Of a stretch of 64,000 nt of DNA, positions 51,171 through 60,857 are shown one piece after another. Source of the stretch: CAIKZZ01 sp036742455 (GTDB lineage Bacteria; Pseudomonadota; Gammaproteobacteria; Steroidobacterales; Steroidobacteraceae). A program made the position numbers and the translations under genes. The DNA lies in assembly GCA_036742455.1 (NCBI GenBank), contig DAINQU010000007.1, forward strand, positions 89,068-153,067, given 5' to 3'. Within the stretch, counting starts at the first letter, position 1; each line of letters opens with the position of its first letter. The notes beneath the pieces were generated by a model. It saw only the letters and a program-made list of their open reading frames with translations, did not search any database and was not told the origin of the DNA.

Positions 51171-52322
51171 ATGATAACGCCCCCATCCTCCGCTCTGGTA
51201 CGCGCGCTCTACGGCGGCCTACTGACACCCGGCGCTGTGGCATCGGCCATGCTGACATCAGAGACGTGGTTTCCGACCGCTACCGTTCGCCGAGGGGCTG
51301 CAACCCAGCCTTTGCCGCCGGGTGCACCGCTGCGCAACGTCAGCATTGAGCACGGCGGACGGACGTACGACCTCGTCGACTACCTTGCCGTCAACCGAGT
51401 CAGCGGTCTTCTGATTCTCCATCGCGGGCAGATCGTGCGCGAAGACTACGAACTCGGTCTCACGCCGTCGCTACGTCATGCGTCGTTTTCGCTTGCGAAA
51501 TCTGTCTGTTCCACGTTGGTGGGCTGCGCGCTCGTGGACGGTTCTCTGCGATCTCTGGACGAGCAACTCGGACAGATCCTCCCGGCGCTCGCGCACAGCG
51601 CGTACGCGACCGTGCCGCTGCGTTCACTGCTGGCGATGCGCACCGGTGTGGCGTGGGACGAAACCTACACGAACCCGCTCTCTGACCGTCGCCGCTTTCT
51701 GGACGCACAACTGGCAGGCGAGCGCGGTGCGCTGCTCGCGCTGATGGCGCAATTGCCGCGCCGCAGCGCCATCGATGCGACCTTCAACTACAGTACGGGA
51801 GAAACGTTTCTGGTCGGCGCCGTGCTTGAAGCGCTGACCGGTAAACCGCTCGCGGAATACCTCACCGAACGGCTCTGGGCGCCGCTCGGGATGGAATCGG
51901 ATGCCACGTGGTGGCTGGAATCCGACGGCGGCATGGGCATGGGAGGCAGCGGACTCGCGGCCACGCTGCGTGATTACGGGCGATTTGCCCAGTTCGTGGT
52001 CGACGGTGGCCGGTTGAACGGAGCGCTCCTCGTACCCCCGGACTGGTTCCGCGAAGCCACCCGACCGGCACACGACGGTACACGCTATGGCTATCAGTGG
52101 TGGTTGCCCTCCGCTGACGATCCGCGCCATGCCGGCGCATTTATGGGGATGGGTATCTTCGGGCAGAGACTCTATCTGCACCCAAGCCGAAGGATCGCCA
52201 TCGTCGTCCTCGCCGCGCGATCCAAGCCCTCAGACTCCCATGTCATCCCCGACGAAGCGTTTTTCGGCAGCGTCGTCGATGCACTGGACTCATCCGAGCC
52301 GCCGGCACCGACGGCGATGTGA
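51171..52322 (+). CDS. serine hydrolase of the beta-lactamase family (class C-like)
   Basis: 383 residues. SxxK motif SLAK (Ser107-Lys110), then Y-S-T in NYSTGETF near 205, and GIFGQRLYLHP near the place of the third motif. This pattern fits esterase / 6-aminohexanoate-dimer-hydrolase (NylB-like) members rather than true beta-lactamases. The N-terminus is not a typical signal peptide. Substrate unknown; antibiotic resistance is not implied. Confidence 0.85.
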   Translation: MITPPSSALVRALYGGLLTPGAVASAMLTSETWFPTATVRRGAATQPLPPGAPLRNVSIEHGGRTYDLVDYLAVNRVSGLLILHRGQIVREDYELGLTPSLRHASFSLAKSVCSTLVGCALVDGSLRSLDEQLGQILPALAHSAYATVPLRSLLAMRTGVAWDETYTNPLSDRRRFLDAQLAGERGALLALMAQLPRRSAIDATFNYSTGETFLVGAVLEALTGKPLAEYLTERLWAPLGMESDATWWLESDGGMGMGGSGLAATLRDYGRFAQFVVDGGRLNGALLVPPDWFREATRPAHDGTRYGYQWWLPSADDPRHAGAFMGMGIFGQRLYLHPSRRIAIVVLAARSKPSDSHVIPDEAFFGSVVDALDSSEPPAPTAM

Positions 52323-52386
52323 GCGAAGGGGCCGCGAATGACCGGTTCAACACCGCTGTGACCGGCTATCCGGGCCTTCCGCTCCG

Positions 52387-54222
52387 TTATTCGACAGTCA
52401 CCGATTTCGCCAAATTGCGCGGCTGATCGACATCGGTCCCACGCATGGTCGCCACGTGATACGCCAAGAGTTGCAGCGGTATCGTGTAAATCATCGGCGC
52501 CTGAAATTCCGCGACGTGCTTCGGCATCGTCATGACGTGCACGCCGTCGCTTTCGATCAGGCCGGCATCCGGGTCCGCGAACACATACAACTCACCGCCG
52601 CGCGCTCGCACTTCCTGCAAATTCGATTTTAATTTTTCGAGCAAATCGTTGTTGGGTGCAACGGCAATCACCGGCATATCCGCATCAATCAGCGCCAACG
52701 GTCCGTGCTTCAATTCGCCGGCGGCATAGGCCTCCGCGTGGATATACGAAATTTCCTTGAGCTTAAGTGCGCCTTCCATCGCCACCGGTGACAGGGCGCC
52801 TCGCCCTAAGAAGAGGGCATGATGTTTTTGCACGAATTTCGCAGCCAGTTGCTTCACTTGGCTGTCGAGTGCCAGGGTTTCCTCCACCAGCCGCGGCGTT
52901 TCAAGAAGCTGCGTTACGAGATCGTGCTCCCGTTCACGCGAGAGCCCGTGCAATTTGCCCAGTGCGATCACCAGCATTCCGAGTGCCGCCAGCTGCGTGG
53001 TAAACGCTTTGGTCGATGCCACGCCGATCTCAGGCCCCGCGCGCGTGAGCATGACGAGTTCGGACTCACGCACCAACGAGGACTCAGGGACGTTACAGAT
53101 CGCGAGCGTCGACAAGTAGCCCGAGGTCTTCGCCTGACGAAGCGCAGCCAACGTATCGGCGGTCTCACCGGACTGCGAAATCGACACGAAGAGCGTGTTG
53201 GCCGGTACGACAGGGTTTCGATAGCGAAACTCGCTCGCGATGTCGACCCAACAGGGAAGACGGCAGATCTGTTCGATCAGGTATCGCGCGACGCTGCCGG
53301 CGTGCCAACTGGTACCGCAGGCAACGATCTGGACCGCTTGCGCCTGTCGCAAGACCTCGGTGGCCTTTGGCCCGAATGCCGCCTCGAGCAATCGCCCGCC
53401 GGCGATACGCTCTTCCAATGTCTGCGCAATCGCGCGCGGCTGCTCGTGAATCTCCTTGAGCATGTAGTGCGCGTAGTCGCCCTTTTCAACAGCGTCTGCA
53501 GAGAGTTCCGACGCCTTTATCGGACGGTCGACGACGTCTCCTGCCGCGTCACGGATGATGACGGTGTCACGGCGTAACGTGGCGACATCGCCTTCCTCGA
53601 GAAACTGAAATTGGCGCGTGACGGGCAGCAATGCGGACACGTCGGAGGCGACGTAGTTGCCGTCGGTGCCGCGCCCAATAACGACCGGGCAGCCGGCGCG
53701 CGCGACGTGCAGTGTGCCGGGATCCTGTTCACCCAACACGACCAGTGCGTACGCACCGTGCAGCTCGCGGACGGTCAGCGCCACGGCCGACTCTAACGTC
53801 GCGCCTTGATCGACATGAAAATGAATCCGGTGCGCCACCACTTCGGTGTCTGTTTCCGATTCAAACACATAGCCTGCGGCCATTAACTCGGCGCGCAGCG
53901 CTTCGTGATTCTCGATGATGCCGTTGTGAACCAGCGCGATGCCGTCACGGGAGATGTGCGGATGCGCATTGCGCTCGCTCGGGACGCCGTGCGTCGCCCA
54001 GCGCGTGTGGGCAACCCCGATGCAGCCGGAGGTGGGCTCGCTCTCTAACGATTCGCGCAGGCGGGCCACCTTGCCGACGGCGCGCAATCGGCGCAGATGC
54101 CCACCGGCTTCGATCACCGCGACACCCGCGGAATCGTAGCCTCGGTATTCCAGCCGCGATAACCCTTCGATCAGTACGGGCAGGATGTCCTTATCGGCGA
54201 TCGCACCTACGATTCCACACAT
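52387..54222 (-). CDS. glmS: glutamine-fructose-6-phosphate aminotransferase
   Basis: Makes glucosamine-6-phosphate for peptidoglycan and LPS. 611 residues. The N-terminal glutaminase domain exposes Cys at position 2 (MCGIVGA), and two SIS domains follow (CGTSWHAG, SQSGETADT, GRGALSPVAMEG), ending in LAKSVTVE. AGGAGA lies before the ATG. It lies 30 bp after glmU on the same strand; no glmS ribozyme-like feature is apparent in that short spacer. Confidence 0.98.
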   Translation of the reverse strand: MCGIVGAIADKDILPVLIEGLSRLEYRGYDSAGVAVIEAGGHLRRLRAVGKVARLRESLESEPTSGCIGVAHTRWATHGVPSERNAHPHISRDGIALVHNGIIENHEALRAELMAAGYVFESETDTEVVAHRIHFHVDQGATLESAVALTVRELHGAYALVVLGEQDPGTLHVARAGCPVVIGRGTDGNYVASDVSALLPVTRQFQFLEEGDVATLRRDTVIIRDAAGDVVDRPIKASELSADAVEKGDYAHYMLKEIHEQPRAIAQTLEERIAGGRLLEAAFGPKATEVLRQAQAVQIVACGTSWHAGSVARYLIEQICRLPCWVDIASEFRYRNPVVPANTLFVSISQSGETADTLAALRQAKTSGYLSTLAICNVPESSLVRESELVMLTRAGPEIGVASTKAFTTQLAALGMLVIALGKLHGLSREREHDLVTQLLETPRLVEETLALDSQVKQLAAKFVQKHHALFLGRGALSPVAMEGALKLKEISYIHAEAYAAGELKHGPLALIDADMPVIAVAPNNDLLEKLKSNLQEVRARGGELYVFADPDAGLIESDGVHVMTMPKHVAEFQAPMIYTIPLQLLAYHVATMRGTDVDQPRNLAKSVTVE

Positions 54223-54252
54223 AACGTTCTCCTTAGAGCCGCGGCCAACGCG

Positions 54253-55680
54253 TTAGTCGGCCGTGGGCGTCTCGTCCTTGAGTTGGGTGCGGGCGATCGT
54301 CTGCGCCCGTTCGGTCGGCGTGGCTTTGGAGGGGCGTCGCCAGGCGAGGTACGTCTGCTGGCGTCCGCGCTCCAAGGTGAGCCCACCGGCTGCCACCGAC
54401 TTGGTGATGGTCGAGCCTGCACCGATCGTCGCACCGGCGCCGACGGTGACCGGTGCCACGAGCATGGAGCCCGAGCCGATAAATGCGTCGTCTTCGATCG
54501 TCGTCGGCCATTTGTTTTGGCCATCGTAGTTACAGGTGATGGTCCCTGCGCCGACGTTCACGCGATCGCCGATCTCGGCATCGCCGAGGTAGGTCAGGTG
54601 ATTCGCTTTGCTGCCGCGGCCGAGTGTGGCGCTCTTCAGTTCCACGAAGTTACCGACGTGGGCGCCCGCGAGCAGACGACTGCCGGGTCGCAACCGGGCA
54701 TACGGCCCGATCACGCAGCCGGCTTCCACGGTCGCGCCGTCGAGAACGCTGTAGGGATGGATGAGGGTGTCCGAACCAATCACGACATTGCGCAGCACCG
54801 CGCCCGCGCCGACCGTAACCCGGTCACCGAGCACGACAGAGCCTTCGAGCACAACGTTGACGTCGAGGCGCACGTCACGGCCCGCGGTCACCTCGCCGCG
54901 CACGTCGATGCGTAACGGATCCGCGAGCGTGACGCCGGCCAGCAGCAACCGACGGGCCGCCATGGCGCGATAGGCAGCCTCCAACTCGGCCAACTGGACG
55001 CGATCGTTGACGCCCAACACCTCCGGCACGGTGGGTGCCGGGATCGCTTGCACTTTGATGCCGTCACGGACCGCTGACGTGATGACGTCGGTGAGGTAGT
55101 ACTCGCCCTGCGCGTTGTCGTTCTTGAGATTCGACAGCCACGCTTTCAAGCGCGCTGCCTGGGTCACCAGCACGCCGGTATTTGCCTCACGGACGGTCTT
55201 TTCCTTTCGATTCGCGTCCTTCTCCTCGACGATGCGATACACGTTGCCGGCGTTGTCGCGCAACACGCGCCCGTATCCGGTGGCATCGTCGAGTTGCACG
55301 GAGAGCAGCGCGAACCCCTCGGGCCCTGCCACATCGATGAGTTGCCGCAGGGTGTCGGTATTGATCAGGGGCACGTCGCCGTACAAGACCAGCACCTGGT
55401 GATCATCCGGAATCGCCGGCATCGCTTGCGCGACGGCATGACCCGTGCCGCACTGCTCGGCCTGCAAAGCCCACTGTAGGTCAGCGTCGGGGAACGCGGC
55501 ACGCACCTGCTCGCCGCCGTGCCCGTAGACGACGTGGATGCCGTCCGGTTGGAGGGCTCGGGCCGCCGCGAGGACATGTCCTAACAACGGACGGCCCGCC
55601 AAGGGTTGCAACACCTTGGGAAGGTCACTGTGCATACGCTTGCCTTGACCGGCAGCCAGAACCACGAGACTCAGCGGCAT
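54253..55680 (-). CDS. glmU: bifunctional GlmU (uridyltransferase / acetyltransferase)
   Basis: Acetylates GlcN-1-P and transfers UMP to give UDP-GlcNAc. 475 residues. The N-terminal pyrophosphorylase domain starts LVVLAAGQGKRMHSDLPKVLQ. The C-terminal left-handed beta-helix has isoleucine-patch repeats (VTVGAGAVLRNVVIG) and the acetyl-transfer region NFVELKSATLGRGSKANHLTYLGDAEIG (split: NFVELK and NHLTYLGDAEIG). Paired with glmS, matching the usual atp-glmU-glmS order. A small inverted repeat lies in the upstream region. Confidence 0.98.
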   Translation of the reverse strand: MPLSLVVLAAGQGKRMHSDLPKVLQPLAGRPLLGHVLAAARALQPDGIHVVYGHGGEQVRAAFPDADLQWALQAEQCGTGHAVAQAMPAIPDDHQVLVLYGDVPLINTDTLRQLIDVAGPEGFALLSVQLDDATGYGRVLRDNAGNVYRIVEEKDANRKEKTVREANTGVLVTQAARLKAWLSNLKNDNAQGEYYLTDVITSAVRDGIKVQAIPAPTVPEVLGVNDRVQLAELEAAYRAMAARRLLLAGVTLADPLRIDVRGEVTAGRDVRLDVNVVLEGSVVLGDRVTVGAGAVLRNVVIGSDTLIHPYSVLDGATVEAGCVIGPYARLRPGSRLLAGAHVGNFVELKSATLGRGSKANHLTYLGDAEIGDRVNVGAGTITCNYDGQNKWPTTIEDDAFIGSGSMLVAPVTVGAGATIGAGSTITKSVAAGGLTLERGRQQTYLAWRRPSKATPTERAQTIARTQLKDETPTAD

Positions 55681-55718
55681 GAAAACCTCTGCGCGAAGAT
55701 GCTGTTATTTTCGCACAG

Positions 55719-55739
55719 CCGATCCCCTCTACGGATCGG
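55719..55739. promoter_or_regulatory. 7-bp inverted repeat between glmU and the S9 peptidase
   Basis: CCGATCC and GGATCGG are separated by 7 nt, in the 95-bp divergent region. It may be an operator for either gene. No known regulator box was matched. Confidence 0.35.
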
Positions 55740-55775
55740 GTATCGTCGTCTTTACGAAATAAGAGGGCTCGCCCG

Positions 55776-57890
55776 ATGTTGACCTGGACCGCCGCTTCCA
55801 TTGCGCTTTTGAGCGCCGCCGTCAGTGCCGCCACGCCGGTGGCACCGACACCCGCGCGCCACCCCATTACCCACGAGGACGTGTGGCTCATGCGGCGCGT
55901 CGGCGCGCCGGTGCTCTCCCCCGACGGGCGGCTCGCCGTGGTTTCGGTGACGGAACCGGCATACGACGCGAAGGAACAGGTGTCGGACCTGTGGCTGATC
56001 GCCGTTGACGGCTCCGTGGGTCCGCGGCGGATCACCCACACGAAAGGCGCGGAATCGGGTGTGAGTTTTAGTCCCGACAGCCATCGGATCGTTTTCAGCG
56101 CGAAGCGTGACGGCGACAGCGTGGAGCAGATTTATCTGCTTGACCTCGCACAAGGCGGCGAGTCCGAGCGCCTCACCGACGCGCCGTTAGGCGCTCGTTC
56201 GGCGAAGTTTTCGCCGGATGGCAGCCAAATTGCCTATGTTGCGGATGTTTGGCCCGGCGCCCGTGACGACGCGGACAACCGCCGACTGAACCGCGAGCAT
56301 GAGGAGCGCAAGTCCAACGTGCGCGCCTACGACAGCTTCCCGATCCGCAGTTGGGATCACTGGCTGGATGAGCGGCGCGCGCACCTGTACGTGCAAGCCG
56401 CCCACGCCGGCGCGCCGTCCCACGACCTGCTCGCCGGCACCGCGCTCGCGGCCGCCCCGGGCTTTACAGGACGCTCGGAAGACGACGGCGTGTCGCTCGA
56501 TCCCGCTTGGGCGCCCGACGGTCAGTCCCTGGTCTTCGTGGCCGGCACAGACCGCCAGCAGTCTGCGCGTGCATTCACGAGTTTGCAGCTCTGGTCGGTA
56601 CCGGCCGGCGGCGGGGAGCCGCGCGCGCTCACGCGAGCGCCGGACTCGTATCAACATCCCCAATTCGGACCCGCCGGCGATCGACTCTACGCCGAGCACA
56701 CCCGCGCGAGCGGTCACGTGTACGAGGGAACCGGGGTAAGCCGCTTCACCTACCGCGACGGCACCGTGGGAGCACCGGAAGAACTGACCGAGGCCGTCGA
56801 TCGCAGTGTGTCGAGTTGGGGTGTTGGCGCGGACGGCTCGGTCTATTTTCTCGCAGAGGACGCGGGACATGAGCACCTGTACGTCGCGCCGCCAAAGGGC
56901 CCGGCCCGTCTCGCGCTGGCATCCCCCTCGGGCGTATACACAAACCTGTCCGTCGCCGCGCGTGGCGGACAGACGGTCTTGGTGGCACGGCACGAAAGTG
57001 CGGTTGCGCCGGGGGAGATCGTTCGACTGGAACCGTCCAAGGGCGCCGTGGCGCTCAGCCAATTCAACGCGGGGCGCACCGACGCGATCGACTGGCAGCC
57101 CGTCGATGAGTTCACGTTCACGGCCCATAACGGTCGCGCCATCCACAGTTTGCTCGTCAAACCGCCGGGGTTTGATCCTGCACGCCACTATCCGCTCCTC
57201 GTCTTGCTGCACGGTGGGCCACACAGCGCATGGCGCGATAGTTTTGGCTTGCGCTGGAATTACCATCTGTTGGCCGCAGGCGGTTACGTTGTACTGCTGA
57301 CCGACTACTCCGGCTCGACCGGGTATGGCGAGCATTTTGCGCAGGCCATCGAGCGGGATCCGCTGGCCGGCCCCGCCGACGAGGTCAATGAAGCGGCCGA
57401 TGAGGCGATTCGGCGGTATCCCTTTATTGATGCGTCGCGCCAGTGTGCGGCGGGCGCCAGTTACGGCGGTCACTTGGCGAACTGGCTCGAAGGCTCGACG
57501 CGGCGCTATCGCTGCCTCGTCAGCCACGCGGGATTGGCGGAACTCGAAATGCAATGGGGAACGAGCGACGGCGCGTACCACCGCGAGGTCATGATGGGTT
57601 CGCCGCCCTGGGCGGGCGACCCGGCTTGGCGCGCTCAAAGCCCGATAGCGCACGCCGCCGATTTCGCGACACCGATCCTGTTGTCGGTGGGCGAACACGA
57701 TTTTCGGGTACCGCTGAACAACACGTTGGAGATGTGGACGGCGCTCAAGCGCCTCGAGGTGCCGAGCCGACTGCTCGTTTTCCCCGATGCGAATCATTGG
57801 ATCACGAAAGGCGAAGACAGTCGGCTGTGGTACGACGAAGTGGCGACGTGGTTGGCGCGCTATTTGGGGGATGGGACGACGCCGCCGTAA
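55776..57890 (+). CDS. exported S9 family peptidase (dipeptidyl-peptidase-like)
   Basis: 704 residues with a signal peptide (to VSA, about residue 18). The N-terminal beta-propeller shows repeated SPDG motifs (VLSPDGRLA, SFSPDSH, KFSPDGSQI). The C-terminal alpha/beta hydrolase has GASYGGH (Ser near 567), GEHDFRVPLN (Asp) and DANHWITKGED (His). AGAGGG precedes the ATG. It likely cuts peptides in the periplasm or outside. Divergent from glmU, and it ends before the atp operon terminator. Confidence 0.93.
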   Translation: MLTWTAASIALLSAAVSAATPVAPTPARHPITHEDVWLMRRVGAPVLSPDGRLAVVSVTEPAYDAKEQVSDLWLIAVDGSVGPRRITHTKGAESGVSFSPDSHRIVFSAKRDGDSVEQIYLLDLAQGGESERLTDAPLGARSAKFSPDGSQIAYVADVWPGARDDADNRRLNREHEERKSNVRAYDSFPIRSWDHWLDERRAHLYVQAAHAGAPSHDLLAGTALAAAPGFTGRSEDDGVSLDPAWAPDGQSLVFVAGTDRQQSARAFTSLQLWSVPAGGGEPRALTRAPDSYQHPQFGPAGDRLYAEHTRASGHVYEGTGVSRFTYRDGTVGAPEELTEAVDRSVSSWGVGADGSVYFLAEDAGHEHLYVAPPKGPARLALASPSGVYTNLSVAARGGQTVLVARHESAVAPGEIVRLEPSKGAVALSQFNAGRTDAIDWQPVDEFTFTAHNGRAIHSLLVKPPGFDPARHYPLLVLLHGGPHSAWRDSFGLRWNYHLLAAGGYVVLLTDYSGSTGYGEHFAQAIERDPLAGPADEVNEAADEAIRRYPFIDASRQCAAGASYGGHLANWLEGSTRRYRCLVSHAGLAELEMQWGTSDGAYHREVMMGSPPWAGDPAWRAQSPIAHAADFATPILLSVGEHDFRVPLNNTLEMWTALKRLEVPSRLLVFPDANHWITKGEDSRLWYDEVATWLARYLGDGTTPP

Positions 57891-58028
57891 CGCGGCATCG
57901 CATTCCGCTGGGGAGACGGTCGCGCCGACCCGACGCGACCGTCGCGCGGGCAAGATGAACCAGGTCATGCGGGAACGTATCGCCAGTCCTGCCGGAAAAG
58001 GCGACTCGGAAGCCGCCACCGCGGCCTC

Positions 58029-58061
58029 AAAAACAAAGCCCCGCTCGGAGCGGGGCTTTGT
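58029..58061 (-). terminator. intrinsic terminator of the atp operon
   Basis: A perfect 13-bp stem (ACAAAGCCCCGCT / AGCGGGGCTTTGT) with a 3-nt loop, followed on the minus strand by T5. It lies 29 bp past the atpC stop. On the plus strand the downstream tail is CTGTTTCG, so it may also stop transcription from the S9 gene, less strongly. Confidence 0.92.
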
Positions 58062-58090
58062 CTGTTTCGATCCTGACGACTACCGAACGC

Positions 58091-58513
58091 TCACTTGCGG
58101 AGCTTACGAACCTTCTCAAGCATCTTGAGCTGGGCCGCAGCACGCAGCAACTCGGCTTGGGCTTCGGCGAGGCTCATTTCGTCGATCGTGCCCTTCATCG
58201 CTTCTTCGGCACGCTGCTTCGCCGCCATGGCTTGCGCCTCATCCAGGTCGTGCGCACGGATCGCCGTATCCGCCAGCACCGTCACGCGCTGCGGTTGGAT
58301 CTCCAAAGCGCCGCCGCCGACGTAGAAGCTCAACTCCTCGCCTTCGACAGTCTGGACGCGGATTTCACCGGGCTTCAGCATGGTGAGCAGCGGGGCGTGG
58401 CGAGGCGCAATGCCCAACTCACCCTGTATAGCGGGCACGAAAACCATCGTGGCCACGCCAGAGTGAATCTCACCCTCGGCGCTCACGATGTCGACGTTGA
58501 TGGTCGAGGCCAT
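58091..58513 (-). CDS. atpC: ATP synthase F1 subunit epsilon
   Basis: 140 residues. N-terminal beta-sandwich (INVDIVSAEGEIHSG, GELGIAPRHAPLLTML, GGGALEIQPQRVTVLAD) and C-terminal helices that in E. coli inhibit rotation. Last gene of the operon, 10 bp after atpD. The usual length. Confidence 0.97.
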   Translation of the reverse strand: MASTINVDIVSAEGEIHSGVATMVFVPAIQGELGIAPRHAPLLTMLKPGEIRVQTVEGEELSFYVGGGALEIQPQRVTVLADTAIRAHDLDEAQAMAAKQRAEEAMKGTIDEMSLAEAQAELLRAAAQLKMLEKVRKLRK

Positions 58514-58523
58514 GGTTCAGTCC

Positions 58524-59966
58524 TCAGGTCAGCGTCTTCGCCTTCTCGGCGGCTTCTTCGATCGTGCCGACCATGTAGAACGCCTGCTCAGGCAGGTGAT
58601 CGTACTCGCCAGCAATAATCGCCTTGAAGCCACGAATCGTTTCCTTCAGCGGCACGTACTTGCCCTTCGAGCCCGTGAAGACTTCGGCGACGTGGAACGG
58701 CTGCGAGAGGAAACGCTGGATCTTGCGGGCGCGCGACACGGTCAACTTGTCTTCGGCCGACAATTCGTCCATACCGAGAATCGCGATGATGTCCTGCAGC
58801 TCCTTGTAGCGCTGCAGAATCGCCTGCACACCGCGGGCGGTGTTGTAGTGATCTTCGCCGATGACCAGCGGGTCCAACTGACGCGAGGTCGAGTCGAGCG
58901 GGTCGACGGCCGGGTAGATGCCGAGTGCCGCGATCTGACGCGACAACACGACGGTCGCATCCAAGTGAGCGAAGGTCGTCGCGGGCGACGGGTCGGTCAA
59001 GTCGTCGGCCGGCACGTAGACGGCCTGGATCGAGGTGATCGAACCGGTCTTCGTCGAGGTGATGCGCTCCTGAAGAACGCCCATTTCCTCGGCGAGGGTC
59101 GGCTGGTAACCGACGGCGGACGGCATACGGCCCAAGAGCGCCGACACTTCGGTACCCGCCAGCGTGTAGCGGTAGATGTTATCGACGAACAGCAGCACGT
59201 CACGGCCCTTGCCCGACGCCTGCTTCTCATCGCGGAAGTACTCGGCCATGGTCAGGCCGGTCAGCGCGACGCGCAGGCGGTTGCCCGGCGGCTCGTTCAT
59301 CTGACCGTACACCATGGCAACCTTCGAGTTCTCGAGGTTTTCCTTGTCGATAACGCCCGAGTCGCACATCTCGTGGTAGAAGTCGTTACCTTCGCGGGTA
59401 CGTTCACCGACGCCGGCGAACACCGACAGACCCGAGTGGGCCTTGGCGATGTTGTTGATCAGCTCGAGCATGTTGACGGTCTTGCCGACGCCGGCACCAC
59501 CGAACAAGCCGATCTTGCCGCCCTTGGCGAACGGCACGAGCAAGTCGATCACCTTAATGCCGGTCTCGAGGAGATCCTGACCGCCGGCCTGCTCGTCGTA
59601 CGACGGGGCGGCGCGATGGATTTCCCAGCGATCCGGGGTGTTGACGGGGCCACGCTCGTCTTGCGGATCGCCGAGCACGTCCATGATACGGCCCAACGTG
59701 CCGGTTCCGACGGGCACCGAAATGCCGCGGCCGGTGGCGTGCACGGTGATGCCACGCTTGAGGCCTTCAGAGACGCCCATGGCGATGCAGCGGACGACGC
59801 CGTCGCCGAGCTGCTGCTGCACCTCGAGGGTGATCTCGCGGCCGCTGTCTTCGAGCTTCAGCGCGTCGTAGACATGGGGGACGGCGTCGCGTGGGAACTC
59901 GACGTCGATAACGGCGCCGATGATCTGGACGATCTTGCCGGTGGCAGAAGCGGTTGCGGTGGTCAT
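58524..59966 (-). CDS. atpD: ATP synthase F1 subunit beta (catalytic)
   Basis: 480 residues. Walker A GGAGVGKTV near residue 165 (the P-loop), the catalytic Glu in GERTREGNDFY near 196, and VDNIYRYTLAG with the Walker B Asp. The phosphate-site Arg and the adenine-binding Tyr region fall in the C-terminal half. Full length. A long open frame on the opposite strand is a shadow. Confidence 0.99.
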   Translation of the reverse strand: MTTATASATGKIVQIIGAVIDVEFPRDAVPHVYDALKLEDSGREITLEVQQQLGDGVVRCIAMGVSEGLKRGITVHATGRGISVPVGTGTLGRIMDVLGDPQDERGPVNTPDRWEIHRAAPSYDEQAGGQDLLETGIKVIDLLVPFAKGGKIGLFGGAGVGKTVNMLELINNIAKAHSGLSVFAGVGERTREGNDFYHEMCDSGVIDKENLENSKVAMVYGQMNEPPGNRLRVALTGLTMAEYFRDEKQASGKGRDVLLFVDNIYRYTLAGTEVSALLGRMPSAVGYQPTLAEEMGVLQERITSTKTGSITSIQAVYVPADDLTDPSPATTFAHLDATVVLSRQIAALGIYPAVDPLDSTSRQLDPLVIGEDHYNTARGVQAILQRYKELQDIIAILGMDELSAEDKLTVSRARKIQRFLSQPFHVAEVFTGSKGKYVPLKETIRGFKAIIAGEYDHLPEQAFYMVGTIEEAAEKAKTLT

Positions 59967-59982
59967 TGTTTGAAACCCTTAC

Positions 59983-60843
59983 TCAAACGGCGGCAGCGCC
60001 GCCGACGATCTCGGAAATTTCCTTGGTAATCGCCGCCTGCCGCGCCTTGTTATAGATCAGCTGCAGTTCGTCGATCAGCTTACCTGCGTTGTCGGTCGCG
60101 CTCTTCATGGCGACCATTCGAGCGGCCATCTCACAGGCGACGTTTTCGACGGCGCCCAAGTAGACCTGCGACTCGATGTATCGCGCCATGAAGCCCTCAA
60201 GGAGCTCGGCGGCCGACGGTTCGTAGATGTAATCCCACATATCCTGCAGTTCCGAGCTCTTCACAGGCTCGGCCGGCAGGAGCTGCCGGGTAATCGGCTT
60301 CTGGCTCATCGTATTGATGAACTCAGCATGCACGATGGAGAGACGGTCAATACGCCCCTCGGTGTACGCATCCAACATCACTTTCACCGCGCCGATCAGC
60401 GTGGCGGCGTGTGGCTTGTCACCGAGGTGCGAGATCGTTGCCGCGATGGGGTACTTCATGCGGCGGAAGAACTGCTGCGCCTTGGCGCCGATGAGGCAGA
60501 GCTCAACGGCCACGCCTTGTTCTTCGTACTGGCGAATTTCCGCTAGGACTTGCTTGAAGACGTTGACGTTCAAGCCGCCGCAGAGTCCGCGATCGGTGCT
60601 CACCACGACAAGCCCCACGGCCTTTACCGCGCGGTCCGTCAGATACGGGTGGCGATAATCCGGGTTCGCGTGTCGCAGATGACCGATGACATTGCGGATC
60701 TTCTGTGCATAAGGAGCGGCCGCACGACGGCGCTCCTGAGCACGACGCATCTTGCTCGCCGCGACCATTTCCATGGCCTTGGTGATCTTTTGCGTGCTCT
60801 TGATGCTCGCAATCTTCGTGCGGATTTCTTTTGCGCCGGCCAT
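59983..60843 (-). CDS. atpG: ATP synthase F1 subunit gamma
   Basis: 286 residues. N-terminal helix KEIRTKIASIKSTQKITKAMEMVAASKM and C-terminal helix VAMKSATDNAGKLIDELQLIYNKARQAAITKE (cited as ends: AMEMVAASKMRR and LIYNKARQA) form the coiled-coil shaft. The GLCGGLN motif is near 92. It lies between atpA and atpD with short spacers. Confidence 0.98.
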   Translation of the reverse strand: MAGAKEIRTKIASIKSTQKITKAMEMVAASKMRRAQERRRAAAPYAQKIRNVIGHLRHANPDYRHPYLTDRAVKAVGLVVVSTDRGLCGGLNVNVFKQVLAEIRQYEEQGVAVELCLIGAKAQQFFRRMKYPIAATISHLGDKPHAATLIGAVKVMLDAYTEGRIDRLSIVHAEFINTMSQKPITRQLLPAEPVKSSELQDMWDYIYEPSAAELLEGFMARYIESQVYLGAVENVACEMAARMVAMKSATDNAGKLIDELQLIYNKARQAAITKEISEIVGGAAAV

Positions 60844-60857
60844 GGTTGCCTGCTGTC

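Noticed and set aside
51171..52322. Antibiotic-resistance beta-lactamase
   Set aside because: SxxK is present but the rest fits esterase or amide hydrolase members; no typical signal peptide or KTG motif.
56187..58019. 610-codon open frame on the minus strand opposite the S9 peptidase
   Set aside because: The plus-strand frame shows signal peptide, propeller and catalytic triad; the minus frame has none and is Arg-rich.
58488..60029. 513-codon open frame on the plus strand opposite atpD
   Set aside because: Antisense shadow of a highly conserved gene with strong codon bias; its product is rich in His, Arg and Gly without any family motif.
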